Shown here: one piece after another, positions 56,383 through 64,000 of the stretch | Position numbering within the stretch: the stretch's first letter is position 1 | Layout: each line of letters begins with the position of its first letter | Assembly (NCBI GenBank): GCA_025055765.1 | Contig: JANWWS010000014.1 | Coordinates: 1 to 64,000 of the forward strand | Length of the DNA: 64,000 nucleotides | Direction of reading: 5' to 3' | Source of the DNA: Leptospiraceae bacterium | GTDB lineage: Bacteria > Spirochaetota > Leptospiria > Turneriellales > Turneriellaceae | Notes under the pieces: model-generated | Databases searched by the model: none | What the model saw: only the letters and a program-made list of their open reading frames with translations | Told to the model about the DNA's origin: nothing | Position numbers and translations under genes: made by a program

Positions 56383-57045
56383 ATGGCCAACAAGCGGCGG
56401 ATTGTGGTAACTTCAGGACCGACGCGTGAGTTTATCGACCCTATCCGCTTTATTTCAAACCCTTCCACGGGAAAAATGGGATACCACATAGCAAAAGCGG
56501 CGGTAGCGAGGGGATATGAGGTGGTCTATATTGTGGGACCCGGCGATCCCCAATATTGTGATGTGGTTGGGGCTAAAACAAAACGGGTTATCTCTACGGA
56601 AGACATGCTGAAGGAGGTCTTGCGATCCCTGAAAAAGCAGGCCATACTTATCATGGCAGCGGCCCCGGCTGATTATCGCCCTGAAAAAAGAAGTCCCGTG
56701 AAATTAAAGAAAACAGAATCTCCCGAGCTAAAGCTCATCCCCAATCCAGACATATTAAAGACGATAAACGAGAAGGGACTTAAGGATAAGCTAGGGCTAT
56801 TTCTCGTTGGTTTTGCCGCGGAAACCCATAATGGGGAAAACTATGCCCTAAAAAAACTAGAGGAAAAAAATCTTGACATTATTTTTCTCAACGATCTTTC
56901 ACGCAAGGACAGTGGTTTTGCTGTGGAGACAAACCAGCTGACCCTCTTTACCCGGGAGGGTAGGAAAGAAAAATGGAAAACTGACTCAAAGGAGAAATTA
57001 GGAGAAAAGATTATTTCTACTCTTGAAAGCTATTTTTTCCGCTAG
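56383..57045 (+). CDS. coaB: Phosphopantothenate-cysteine ligase, stand-alone CoaB
   Basis: A 220-residue enzyme of coenzyme A synthesis that joins cysteine to 4'-phosphopantothenate. It matches the CoaB half of the usual CoaBC (Dfp) protein: VTSGPTREFIDPIRFISNPSTGKMGY, AAAPADYRPE near residue 95, KLIPNPDIL and VGFAAETHN, with the end FFLNDLSR-like IFLNDLSRKDSGF. The decarboxylase half (CoaC) is absent here and must be elsewhere. The ATG at 56383 is preferred; a TTG lies 12 bases upstream. The next gene follows by 5 bases. Confidence 0.9.
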   Translation: MANKRRIVVTSGPTREFIDPIRFISNPSTGKMGYHIAKAAVARGYEVVYIVGPGDPQYCDVVGAKTKRVISTEDMLKEVLRSLKKQAILIMAAAPADYRPEKRSPVKLKKTESPELKLIPNPDILKTINEKGLKDKLGLFLVGFAAETHNGENYALKKLEEKNLDIIFLNDLSRKDSGFAVETNQLTLFTREGRKEKWKTDSKEKLGEKIISTLESYFFR

Positions 57046-57050
57046 TTGTT

Positions 57051-57743
57051 ATGGATTTCCTAGAAAAAGAGCTAGGAGGGCTCAGAGCTCTTGTACTTAA
57101 GGGAGACGAAGACAAGGCCATTTCCCTTTTTCATGGCTATGGAGCCAGTATGGAAGATCTGGCTCCCTTGGCTCAGTACATCCGACAAGTAAGTAATGCG
57201 ACCCTCTATTTCCCAAACGCCCCTTTAAGTATAGACATAGGCTATGGCTATGTAGGCTATGCCTGGTTTCCGATAGACTTTGCCGAGATAGAGGCCTTAC
57301 AAAGGGAAGGGAAGGCGAGGGATCTTTCCCGGGCTTTTCCCCATGGTTTTGCTCAGGCGCGACTTTATGTAGACAACTTTTACCGTGCCGTGGGTGCGTT
57401 GCACAAAAAACAAATGGTTGGGGGATTCTCGCAGGGGGCTATGCTGGCCACCGATCTTATGCTTCGTAGCGAGCACGAACTAGGTGGACTACTCATTCTT
57501 TCAGGTACTCTCGTGGCCGAAAGCGAATGGCGGTTACTTGCGGCAAAAAAGCCCCCCTTCTCCTTTTTTCAAAGTCATGGGAGGCATGACCCCATATTGC
57601 CCTTTTCTATGGCCCAAAGGCTCTTTGAGCTACTCGAAGAAGCCAATCATCAAGGGAGGTTTGTCGAGTTTGCAGGCGGCCATGAGATACCGCCTATGGT
57701 CTTGGAAGAGATGCTTCTTTATATTCAGCAAATTTTCCCGTGA
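57051..57743 (+). CDS. Alpha/beta-hydrolase esterase (carboxylesterase/phospholipase-like)
   Basis: A 230-residue cytoplasmic serine hydrolase. The oxyanion region SLFHGYGASMEDLAPL, the nucleophile elbow GGFSQGAM, the acid in QSHGRHDPILPF and the catalytic His in GGHEIPP define the triad. It is like small carboxylesterases/phospholipases (YpfH/EstB group). No signal peptide is present. The natural substrate is unknown. It is 5 bases after coaB and converges on the flagellin gene. Confidence 0.85.
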   Translation: MDFLEKELGGLRALVLKGDEDKAISLFHGYGASMEDLAPLAQYIRQVSNATLYFPNAPLSIDIGYGYVGYAWFPIDFAEIEALQREGKARDLSRAFPHGFAQARLYVDNFYRAVGALHKKQMVGGFSQGAMLATDLMLRSEHELGGLLILSGTLVAESEWRLLAAKKPPFSFFQSHGRHDPILPFSMAQRLFELLEEANHQGRFVEFAGGHEIPPMVLEEMLLYIQQIFP

Positions 57744-57758
57744 AGAGAGTCGAGCGAC

Positions 57759-57783
57759 AAAAAAAGCCGCCCGTAGGCGGCTT
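57759..57783 (-). terminator. Rho-independent terminator of the flagellin gene
   Basis: Reading the minus strand, AAGCCGCC, a 4-base loop and GGCGGCTT, followed by a T-run, 5 bases past the flagellin stop. On the plus strand the A-run precedes the stem instead of a T-run following it, so it mainly serves flaB. Confidence 0.85.
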
Positions 57784-57788
57784 AGAGC

Positions 57789-58640
57789 TTAGACCTTATC
57801 CAAAAGCTGCAGCACTAAGGCGCCTGAGAGGTTTGCCTGTGCCAGCATCGCCGTACCACTCTGCAGCCGGATTTGGTTTTTGGTAAATTCTAATAGCTCG
57901 AGGGCCATGTCGGTGTCCCGTATACGAGAGTCTGCGCCCACCATGTTTTCCCAGGCTACCCTGAGAGCTTCAATGGTAGTTTCTAGGCGGTTATAGTAGG
58001 CACCTAGATCAGCCCTATTCCTTTGGAGTCGGTCAAGGGCTGTGTCTACCGTCCCGATGAGGTTATTGGCTTGTGCCACCGTGGTTAAGCGGTTTCCCGG
58101 CCCTCCTGGTCTGTCAAAACCAAAAGAGCGTGCGTTCATGGTGGCAATGTACGCCCGGATCCGCTGGTTTTGGTTTGGCCCCACATGAAAGAACATGGAG
58201 GCAACTTTCGAGTTACGAGCAAAGTTACCGGTGAGGATTTTAAGCCGGTTAAACTCTGCTGTTGTGGAAATCCGGTCCACCTCTTGGATGAGCTGGGAAA
58301 CCTCGACCTGTATCTGTAGTCTATCCGCCTCGGAGTAAATACCGTTGGCGGCTTGGACCGACAGAACCCGTATGCGCTGCAGAATATCGTTTACCTGCGA
58401 CATGTTGCCTTCGGCAACCTGGATAAACGAAAGCCCTGTTAGGGCGTTTCGCTCGGCTTGTTGCAGACCCCTTATCTGCGTGCGCATTTTCTCCGATACC
58501 GCGAGGTTGGTGGCGTCGTCTCCCGCACGGTTAATGCGCTCGCCCGAGGAGAGACGCTCAATGGACTTATCCAGCCCCCTTGAGGCCTCGCCTAGTTGGC
58601 GAGTCACAAAAAGCGCCGACAGGTTGTTGTTTATTTGCAT
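57789..58640 (-). CDS. flaB: Flagellin FlaB (periplasmic flagellar core protein)
   Basis: A 283-residue flagellin. The N-terminus MQINNNLSALFVTRQLGEAS, the conserved RISSGERINRAGDDATNLA-like region, and the C-terminus NQIRLQSGTAMLAQANLSGA match spirochaete FlaB, the core of the periplasmic filament. It has no variable outer domain or signal peptide, as in that family. I start it at ATG 58640 after GGGAGGAGG; the longer frame would translate the structured leader. It is followed by a strong terminator. Confidence 0.95.
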   Translation of the reverse strand: MQINNNLSALFVTRQLGEASRGLDKSIERLSSGERINRAGDDATNLAVSEKMRTQIRGLQQAERNALTGLSFIQVAEGNMSQVNDILQRIRVLSVQAANGIYSEADRLQIQVEVSQLIQEVDRISTTAEFNRLKILTGNFARNSKVASMFFHVGPNQNQRIRAYIATMNARSFGFDRPGGPGNRLTTVAQANNLIGTVDTALDRLQRNRADLGAYYNRLETTIEALRVAWENMVGADSRIRDTDMALELLEFTKNQIRLQSGTAMLAQANLSGALVLQLLDKV

Positions 58641-58662
58641 AGCCTCCTCCCTGGCATTTTTT

Positions 58663-58807
58663 CCGCACCATCCTAGTGCGGCGGCCCTTAGGCCGGACAG
58701 AACCACAGTTGGCCCCGGCCGGCCCAAAAGCCACCAGAGTCTTTCAAAGAGCTGGGGGATACCCCCCCTTAACGGTTTTTTTCGGCAACGCCAAAAGAAA
58801 AACTCAA
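58663..58807 (-). promoter_or_regulatory. Structured flaB leader and candidate sigma-28-like promoter
   Basis: TTGAGTTT (58807-58800) and GCCGAAAA (58786-58779), read on the minus strand, resemble the sigma-28 pair TAAAGTTT/GCCGATAA, but the spacer is 13 rather than 11 bases, so it is a weak candidate. Between it and the gene, CCGCAC-N7-GTGCGG (58663-58681) and GGCCCTTAGGCC (58683-58694) form hairpins in the leader. Confidence 0.4.
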
Positions 58808-58894
58808 CATCTCTTGGCTAAAAATAAGCCAAGTTGCGAAAAAATAACTCAAGGTGATTCAACTTATAGCCTCATTAGATATACTTGAAAAAAT

Positions 58895-59539
58895 TTACTG
58901 CTCTGCACATAACAGAGGGAAGTCGACTGCTCCACAGCCATGATGGCTTTCTGAGATAAAGGGACCAATGCCCTGTTGGTATAGGGCGGTACCTAAAGCG
59001 GCATTTCCGTTTGTGCCGTCCGCACCCCCGCTGCCATTGTGCCAGGCTTGGCCTCCTTGAGGGCAAAGCCTGGCGGTGTCGGTTGTCCAATCGTCTTTCA
59101 AGCCAGACCAGAAACGACACTCTTCGAGTGGGAGGATAACACAATTCTTTACCGGATTTTGCAGAGCTTGGGTAAAAATAGGCTTATTCGTATCGGTTTT
59201 GCCTACAATAGTTCCTTCTTTATTACGGTAAGTGGTGTTCGCTTTTAGGACCCAATCCACGGATTCATTTGCTCCCGAGCAAAAGGGGGTGCTACAGGCC
59301 CTTCGAGTTGTGCCATCGACAAGAAAGGCTTTATAGTTGCCGGGAGGTTTTTGTGGGTCGTTGTTGCACTTATGATCGGCACCAACGATGCCGCCTAGAT
59401 TTCCCCTGAACTTTAGGCTTGTAAGGTAAAGGATCTTGATTACTCCTTGGTCTGCAGATTTTTCGTCATCATTCGCGCAAGCAAAAAGGACGGTCATTAA
59501 GAATATAGACAGAGAGAGACGAAAGATTTTCCTATCCAT
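58895..59539 (-). CDS. DUF1554 lipoprotein (leptospiral type)
   Basis: A 214-residue lipoprotein with lipobox VLFAC near residue 20. After a short acidic stretch (ANDDEKSADQ) comes the DUF1554 pattern: LTSLKFRGNLGGIVGADHKC, DGTTRRACSTP, WVLKANTTYRNKEG, ECRFWSGLKDDWTT and a Cys-rich end (SHHGCGAVDFPLLC). This family is known to me mainly from Leptospira surface proteins; its function is unknown. It may help place the organism. It lies between flaB and ispG on the minus strand. Confidence 0.85.
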   Translation of the reverse strand: MDRKIFRLSLSIFLMTVLFACANDDEKSADQGVIKILYLTSLKFRGNLGGIVGADHKCNNDPQKPPGNYKAFLVDGTTRRACSTPFCSGANESVDWVLKANTTYRNKEGTIVGKTDTNKPIFTQALQNPVKNCVILPLEECRFWSGLKDDWTTDTARLCPQGGQAWHNGSGGADGTNGNAALGTALYQQGIGPFISESHHGCGAVDFPLLCAEQ

Positions 59540-59638
59540 ACTACCCCCTGTATTCCCATGACGTAGCCCATGGCGCTGTCAAGTAAAAATGTGGCCAAGC
59601 CTCTCGCCAAAATTCTTTTTTTGTTGTAAGTTTAGCCC

Positions 59639-60745
59639 ATGGATTTCCCAGAAAAGCAAGAAGCGAGAGTAATCCCGCGAAGAAAAAGCCGCACCGTTTG
59701 GGTGGGTAAGGTACCAGTTGGCTATCCCCATCCTATACCCGTACAGTCAATGACCAAGACAAAAACCGCCGATTGGAAAGCCACGGTGGAGCAAATCCGA
59801 AAATACGAAGAGGCAGGCTGTCAAATTGTAAGGGTAACCGCCAATAGCGAAGAGGCTGCTTTAGCGTTAAAAAAAATTAAAGAAAACATCTCGATCCCCT
59901 TAGTGGCGGACATTCATTTTCAACATAAGCTGGCAATAATGGCAATTGAAGCTGGCGTGGACAAAATCCGTATCAACCCCGGTAATATTGGCAACGAGGC
60001 GAAGATTGCTGAAGTTTTAAAGCGGGCCAAGGACGCGGGAATTCCCATCCGCATTGGAGTTAATGCGGGTTCGCTAGAAAAAGACCTTTTGCGTAAGTAT
60101 GGCTACCCCACGGCCGAGGCTATGGTGGAAAGCGCCATACGCCATGTGGAAATTTGTCATAAATATGACTTTCATGATATTGTCATTTCCTTAAAGTCTT
60201 CGGATGTCTATATGATGATTGAGGCCTACAGAAAGATGGCAAAACTTGTCGATTATCCCTTTCATTTAGGTGTTACCGAAGCGGGAACCACCTTCCAAGG
60301 AACCATTAAATCAGCGATTGGCATTGGCACTCTTTTGGCCGAGGGGATAGGGGATACGATAAGGGTTAGTCTAACCGATGATGGGGTCGAGGAAATTCGG
60401 GTAGGACGGGAAATCCTGCGTTCTCTTGGACTGGTAAGCTATGGTGTCACTTTAGTTTCCTGCCCAACATGTGGTAGGCTCGAAGTTGATTTGTTTAAAA
60501 TTGCCCGAGAAGTAGAAGAAGCTGTGAAAAACATCCGTACCCCGCTTAAGGTGGCTGTTATGGGCTGCTTGGTAAATGGTCCTGGGGAGGCCAAAGATGC
60601 CGACATTGGTATTTCTGCAGGGCGAGAATCGGCCATACTTTATGTGAAAGGTGAGTCTAGAGGTAAGATTGAAGAAAAGGATATTATCCCCCGCTTACTT
60701 GAGGAAATCTATCGCTTAGAAAAAGAATTGGTTCCCAAAGAATAA
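59639..60745 (+). CDS. ispG: 4-hydroxy-3-methylbut-2-enyl diphosphate synthase IspG (GcpE)
   Basis: A 368-residue iron-sulfur enzyme of the non-mevalonate isoprenoid pathway. Features are VPVQSMTKTKTADW-type start, LVADIHFQHKLAI, IRINPGNIG, IRIGVNAGSLEKDLL, DFHDIVISLKSS, FHLGVTEAGT and the cluster cysteines in SCPTCGRLEVD and GCLVNGPGEA. The length is that of the short, single-domain bacterial IspG without the plant-type insert. It begins a plus-strand pair with the DUF2937-like gene (4 bases apart). Confidence 0.96.
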   Translation: MDFPEKQEARVIPRRKSRTVWVGKVPVGYPHPIPVQSMTKTKTADWKATVEQIRKYEEAGCQIVRVTANSEEAALALKKIKENISIPLVADIHFQHKLAIMAIEAGVDKIRINPGNIGNEAKIAEVLKRAKDAGIPIRIGVNAGSLEKDLLRKYGYPTAEAMVESAIRHVEICHKYDFHDIVISLKSSDVYMMIEAYRKMAKLVDYPFHLGVTEAGTTFQGTIKSAIGIGTLLAEGIGDTIRVSLTDDGVEEIRVGREILRSLGLVSYGVTLVSCPTCGRLEVDLFKIAREVEEAVKNIRTPLKVAVMGCLVNGPGEAKDADIGISAGRESAILYVKGESRGKIEEKDIIPRLLEEIYRLEKELVPKE

Positions 60746-60749
60746 AAGC

Positions 60750-61265
60750 ATGTTGCAGAAATTCTACCTATTCTTGAAGGGGGTTATCGAGCATCTCATG
60801 GTAGTGGCCATGACCCTTCTTTTTTGGCAGTTCCCCCAACTTTACCAGCAATACCTAGATGCTCTCACAGGGGCTCATTATGAAGCCAGAAAAGCTCTAT
60901 CTCTGCTTGAGGAAAGTGCACGAGAGAGAGGCAAGAGTCTTAGGGATTATATAGAAAAGCATTTAAAAAGCCAGGACAATGATTTTCGCACATCGGGAAA
61001 AAACATGGAAAAAGCCCTTCAAAGGGAGAGTTTTTATCGTTCGGCACTTGATAAATTAAAAAGAGCCCCCTTTTATTTGTGGTGGTGGTATTTTATTATC
61101 TATGTAGAGTTCGGCCTTTTACGCGAGATTTCTTTTCAACCAGGGATTCCTCTTTCAACCGCAGGTCTTTTCTATGCAGCTTTCGGTATGCTTACGGGTA
61201 TGGGTATTTCCTATCTTGTATTTGGTATTTGGGGCTCTTTTTTTACGAAAAAGACTAGAATATAA
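60750..61265 (+). CDS. DUF2937-like membrane protein
   Basis: A 171-residue protein with an N-terminal hydrophobic segment, a helical, charged middle (HYEARKALSLLEESARERGK, EKALQRESFYRSALDKL) and two membrane segments at the end (YLWWWYFIIYVEFGLL and GLFYAAFGMLTGMGISYLVFGIW). The layout resembles DUF2937, but this is only a loose resemblance. The function is unknown. It overlaps the converging YIP1 gene by 11 bases. Confidence 0.55.
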   Translation: MLQKFYLFLKGVIEHLMVVAMTLLFWQFPQLYQQYLDALTGAHYEARKALSLLEESARERGKSLRDYIEKHLKSQDNDFRTSGKNMEKALQRESFYRSALDKLKRAPFYLWWWYFIIYVEFGLLREISFQPGIPLSTAGLFYAAFGMLTGMGISYLVFGIWGSFFTKKTRI

Positions 61266-61833
61266 GATTTACGAGAAACGACAGGATTAAAAAAAGCGTG
61301 GAGGTAAGGAAAAATACCAAGAGACTTGCTATAATGACCGTTGCTATCCAAAAAAAGCGGCGTTTTCCGGCAATACCGTAGAGATGTTCGGCACCGCTGG
61401 CCATCAAATGGAAAAAATAAAAGAGGCACAGGATAACGAGAAAGCCTCCCATATAAGGGATGGGTAAGAAAATAAGCGCATAGGCTAGGGGGTAGGCGGC
61501 AAAAAAAGTAAGTTTCATGCCACTTTTCGGGGGGGCTATGTTTCCTAAAAGCTCGGTTGCTTCTTCTGCGATAAGGCCTAAGATATAGAGAGCCAATATA
61601 AAAAAAAGGAAAAGCAAAAGGGGTGCTACAAGCCCTTGAGTTAAAAGATGACGGCTTAGGCCATGGCGTATCCATGTGGCCAGAAAAAAACTAACTATTA
61701 AAAGCAGGCCAACCGGGATATGGTAGCGCCGCAGTAGCCCAAGTAGGGAGGGTAGGTATTCCTGCTTAATGATTTCCCATTCCCGAACAGGGCTTTGAAA
61801 AAGACCTCGTAAGCGCTCCACCATCGGCGGCAT
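61255..61833 (-). CDS. YIP1-family membrane protein
   Basis: A 192-residue polytopic protein with about five membrane segments (VGLLLIVSFFLATWI, LLLFLFFILALYILGLI, FAAYPLAYALIFLPIPY, LVILCLFYFFHLMASGAEHL, IASLLVFFLTSTLFLILSFL). The spacing and the N-terminal MVERLRGLFQSPVREWEIIK fit the Yip1 domain of bacterial membrane proteins with unknown function. ATG 61833 is preferred because AAGGTGGGG lies just upstream; the frame extends further. Confidence 0.6.
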   Translation of the reverse strand: MPPMVERLRGLFQSPVREWEIIKQEYLPSLLGLLRRYHIPVGLLLIVSFFLATWIRHGLSRHLLTQGLVAPLLLFLFFILALYILGLIAEEATELLGNIAPPKSGMKLTFFAAYPLAYALIFLPIPYMGGFLVILCLFYFFHLMASGAEHLYGIAGKRRFFWIATVIIASLLVFFLTSTLFLILSFLVNLIF

Positions 61834-61963
61834 ACCCCACCTTGGGGGAGGCTTCTCGTGTGAAAACAAAAATCAATGTGCTTGTCTGGCTCGGGCAAAG
61901 ATGTCCTGTAAGTTTTTTGGGAAATCCTGTTGACAAAGCCAAAGACACTTATTTTGTCACATC

Positions 61964-63370
61964 ATGCAGAAGAAACCCTCCTTGCCAGCCCTATTACAGC
62001 TCACCTATGCCCTAGGCCAGTTGGGATGGTCTACTCTCGTGAATGTTATTGGCATCCAGCTCATTTACTTTTATATCCCGCCAGAAAATGCTGGGATTGC
62101 CTACTTTATCACCCAAGCTACCTTTTGGGGGATTTTTAATGCGGTATCCTTAATCGCTGCCAGTGGGCGCTTGTGGGATGCTGTGACAGATCCTTTAATT
62201 GCTCATTTTAGTGATCATAGCCGACACCGCAAGGGAAGACGGATCCCCTTCTTGCTCTACGGCTCTTTGCCTGCCGCACTTTTTTGTGCCCTTATGTTTT
62301 TTCCCCCTGTACCCCAGGTTAGCTTTTGGAATCTTCTCTGGCTTCTTGTTACCCAAACTCTCTTTTATTTGTTTTTAACCGTCTATGTTACCCCATACTT
62401 TGCCTTACTGGCGGAATTGGGCCACTCAGCGAGAGAAAGGTTGAATCTCTCGACATGGATTTCCATAACGTACGCCTTGGGCATTATTGTAGCAGCCCAA
62501 GCACCTGCCCTAGCGGGAAGGCTTCAGGAGGTCCTTAATCTTTCTCCAGCAGGGGGATTTCAGGCTGCGGTCGTGGTTTTGGCTGTCGTGGCTTTTGTGT
62601 TTATGCTTTTGCCGCCCCTGACAATTGAGGAGGGTAAATACTGTGAGGTGGTGCCATCCGAGGTACCCATGCTTGAGGCCGTAAAAAGGACCTTCCGCAA
62701 CAGGAATTTTCTTTTTTATGTCATTGCCGATTTTGCTTATTTTGCGGCTCTCAGCATCATCATGACTGGCCTTTTGTATTACACTACGGTTCTCCTTTTC
62801 CCCGAAAACCAGACGAAGGGCAAAGAGCTTATTGGTGTTCTCCTTGCTTTAATGGTGGTGGTCTCTTTTTTGTTTTATCCCGTGGTCAACCTCTTAGCCC
62901 GTCGCTTAGGTAAAAAAGTGCTCGTGGTTTTTGCCCTTATTTTTTATGGTTTTGACTTTGCTGGTGTCTGGTTTTTGGGGAAAAGCCCTCTAAATGATTT
63001 TTTATCCCGAGAAATGCAAGCATATCTCTTGATTATCCTCGCTTCTATCCCCATTTCCTTTCTTGGCATCTTGCCCAATGCCATTCTCGCAGATATTGCG
63101 GAGCATGATGCTCTTAAAAGCGGGGTTCGCCAGGAGGGGATGTATTTTGCAGCGCGGACCTTTATGCAAAAAATGGGGCAAACCTTTGGCATTTTAGTAT
63201 TCGCTATGCTCACTATTTTGGGAAAAGATCCTGGAAATGATCTCGGCATTCGACTGAGCGGGGTTGTGGGCTTTTTGCTGTCTGTTGGCGCAGGTTTTGT
63301 TTTTACTCTCTACCGAGAAAAAGAATTGCTAGAAGAGACAGCGAAATTAGAGAAAGCGCATTATGCTTGA
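61964..63370 (+). CDS. GPH/MFS-type sugar-cation symporter
   Basis: A 468-residue polytopic transporter with about 12 membrane segments. The family region [20 protein letters not shown], with the following [15 protein letters not shown], is the conserved loop of the glycoside-pentoside-hexuronide (MelB-like) group and the related MFS_2 carriers. A long central loop and [14 protein letters not shown] occur in the second half. The transported molecule is unknown; MFS_2 members also carry lipids. It overlaps the next MFS gene by 8 bases, so the two are co-transcribed. Confidence 0.85.
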   Translation: MQKKPSLPALLQLTYALGQLGWSTLVNVIGIQLIYFYIPPENAGIAYFITQATFWGIFNAVSLIAASGRLWDAVTDPLIAHFSDHSRHRKGRRIPFLLYGSLPAALFCALMFFPPVPQVSFWNLLWLLVTQTLFYLFLTVYVTPYFALLAELGHSARERLNLSTWISITYALGIIVAAQAPALAGRLQEVLNLSPAGGFQAAVVVLAVVAFVFMLLPPLTIEEGKYCEVVPSEVPMLEAVKRTFRNRNFLFYVIADFAYFAALSIIMTGLLYYTTVLLFPENQTKGKELIGVLLALMVVVSFLFYPVVNLLARRLGKKVLVVFALIFYGFDFAGVWFLGKSPLNDFLSREMQAYLLIILASIPISFLGILPNAILADIAEHDALKSGVRQEGMYFAARTFMQKMGQTFGILVFAMLTILGKDPGNDLGIRLSGVVGFLLSVGAGFVFTLYREKELLEETAKLEKAHYA

Positions 63371-64000
63371 AAAAATTGGCCTGGGAGATTTAGAGCAGGC
63401 TTCTGCCCGAGAAAAATTTACTTTTTTTGGAGTTCTTTTTTTAACATTCTTTTTGTTTGCTGACCAAAATGTGGCTGCCGCCAATCTTTCACGTATTGGA
63501 GCTGAGTTTGGCTTTACTCAAGAGAAAGACTACCGTTGGTACATTGGCTCGCTTGTATCGCTATGTTTCTTTGCTCTCGGGGGGCTGCTTTCGGTTTATG
63601 CAGGGGTGTTAAACGATAAATTTTCCGCGAAGGGCAGGCTCTATACCCTGATATTAGTTTCTTTTATGGGTGAGCTTGCTTGTGCCGCAAGTGGGCTTGC
63701 TCCCAATTATGCCGTATATCTTGCCACACGAACTTTGACAGGGGTTGGTCTAGGGGGGATATACCCCCTCATTTTTTCGGCTATGGGGGATTACTTTCGG
63801 CCCGCCAATAGGCCAATCGCATCGGGCTATTTAGGCCTTGCTATGGGGTTGGGGATTGCCCTTGGCCAACTCATAGGTGGTTTTTTAGCGCACAGCGAAT
63901 TTTTAGGGCTAAGTGGTTGGCGTATTGCCTTTATCCTCATGGCCCTTCCCTCCTTTCCTCTTTTACTCTTGCTTTTATTATGGGGGAAACTTCCCGAAAG
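63363..64000 (+). CDS. MFS transporter (3' end beyond window)
   Basis: The frame stays open to the right edge, so 212 residues are visible. It begins ATG 63363, overlapping the previous stop by 8 bases. Membrane segments include [44 protein letters not shown], and the MFS motif region [13 protein letters not shown]; further on come [20 protein letters not shown] and [16 protein letters not shown]. It resembles SPNS-like lipid/sphingosine transporters ([11 protein letters not shown]), although the substrate cannot be called from half a sequence. Confidence 0.85.
   Translation, partial: MLEKIGLGDLEQASAREKFTFFGVLFLTFFLFADQNVAAANLSRIGAEFGFTQEKDYRWYIGSLVSLCFFALGGLLSVYAGVLNDKFSAKGRLYTLILVSFMGELACAASGLAPNYAVYLATRTLTGVGLGGIYPLIFSAMGDYFRPANRPIASGYLGLAMGLGIALGQLIGGFLAHSEFLGLSGWRIAFILMALPSFPLLLLLLLWGKLPE

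Noticed and set aside
58641-58727. Extended N-terminus of flagellin
   Set aside because: FlaB proteins start at MQINNNLSA; the extension is the structured leader.

Overview
The window looks like a chromosomal segment of a diderm, flagellated spirochaete, most likely of the Leptospira branch (Leptospirae/Leptospirales). The evidence is a periplasmic-type FlaB flagellin, a DUF1554 lipoprotein (a family I associate with Leptospira), LptC and a TonB-linked outer-membrane barrel, a B12-dependent class II ribonucleotide reductase, and many short secreted proteins with no assigned family. This placement is inference from gene content; no rRNA is present.

Layout. 1-5.1 kb: the 3' end of a laterally acquired-looking Type ISP restriction-modification protein, a UvrD/PcrA helicase, two small secreted proteins and a MoeB/ThiF-like E1 enzyme. 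5.8-16 kb: a proteostasis block (lon, clpX, clpP on the minus strand; clpS, clpA on the plus strand) surrounding rpsU-dnaG, with the eroded remains of a CcoI/FixI-type copper ATPase between clpP and dnaG. 16.5-27.8 kb: a CAU tRNA, a Fur-box-controlled short TonB, a pyrimidine nucleoside phosphorylase, an SDR, class I fumarase, an MDR oxidoreductase, a cytochrome c/FG-GAP secreted protein and NrdJ. 28-29.2 kb: a decayed IS66 element. 29.3-34.9 kb: a DUF3108 protein, PPDK, LptC and MurJ. 34.9-38.5 kb: a photoactive yellow protein (PYP) operon. 38.6-48.3 kb: secreted, TPR and GT22-like proteins, pirin, Tgt, an outer-membrane barrel, a tandem ribbon-helix-helix protein and a PAS-Fis regulator. 48.3-53.9 kb: an EAL phosphodiesterase, an IscU-pentapeptide fusion, TenA under a TPP riboswitch, and a hybrid histidine kinase. 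53.9-64 kb: CIRCE-groESL, YdcH, CoaB, an esterase, FlaB, a DUF1554 lipoprotein, IspG, DUF2937 and YIP1 proteins, and two MFS-type carriers, the last cut by the window edge.

The most striking system is the four-gene minus-strand operon at 34927-38450. It encodes a small unknown coiled-coil protein, a PYP with the chromophore-binding Cys, Tyr42 and Glu46 equivalents, a p-coumarate:CoA ligase-like enzyme, and an aromatic ammonia-lyase with the His-Leu selectivity pair of tyrosine ammonia-lyases. Together these could make p-coumaroyl-CoA from tyrosine and load it on the PYP, giving a self-sufficient blue-light sensor. A good sigma-70 promoter with an inverted repeat lies immediately upstream, in a region shared with a divergent unknown gene. 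Other points worth attention are a ClpP whose catalytic serine position is Asn, an IscU-like domain fused to pentapeptide repeats that lacks its third cysteine, a TPP riboswitch with a visible ribosome-site-sequestering stem, and the ccoI pseudogene.
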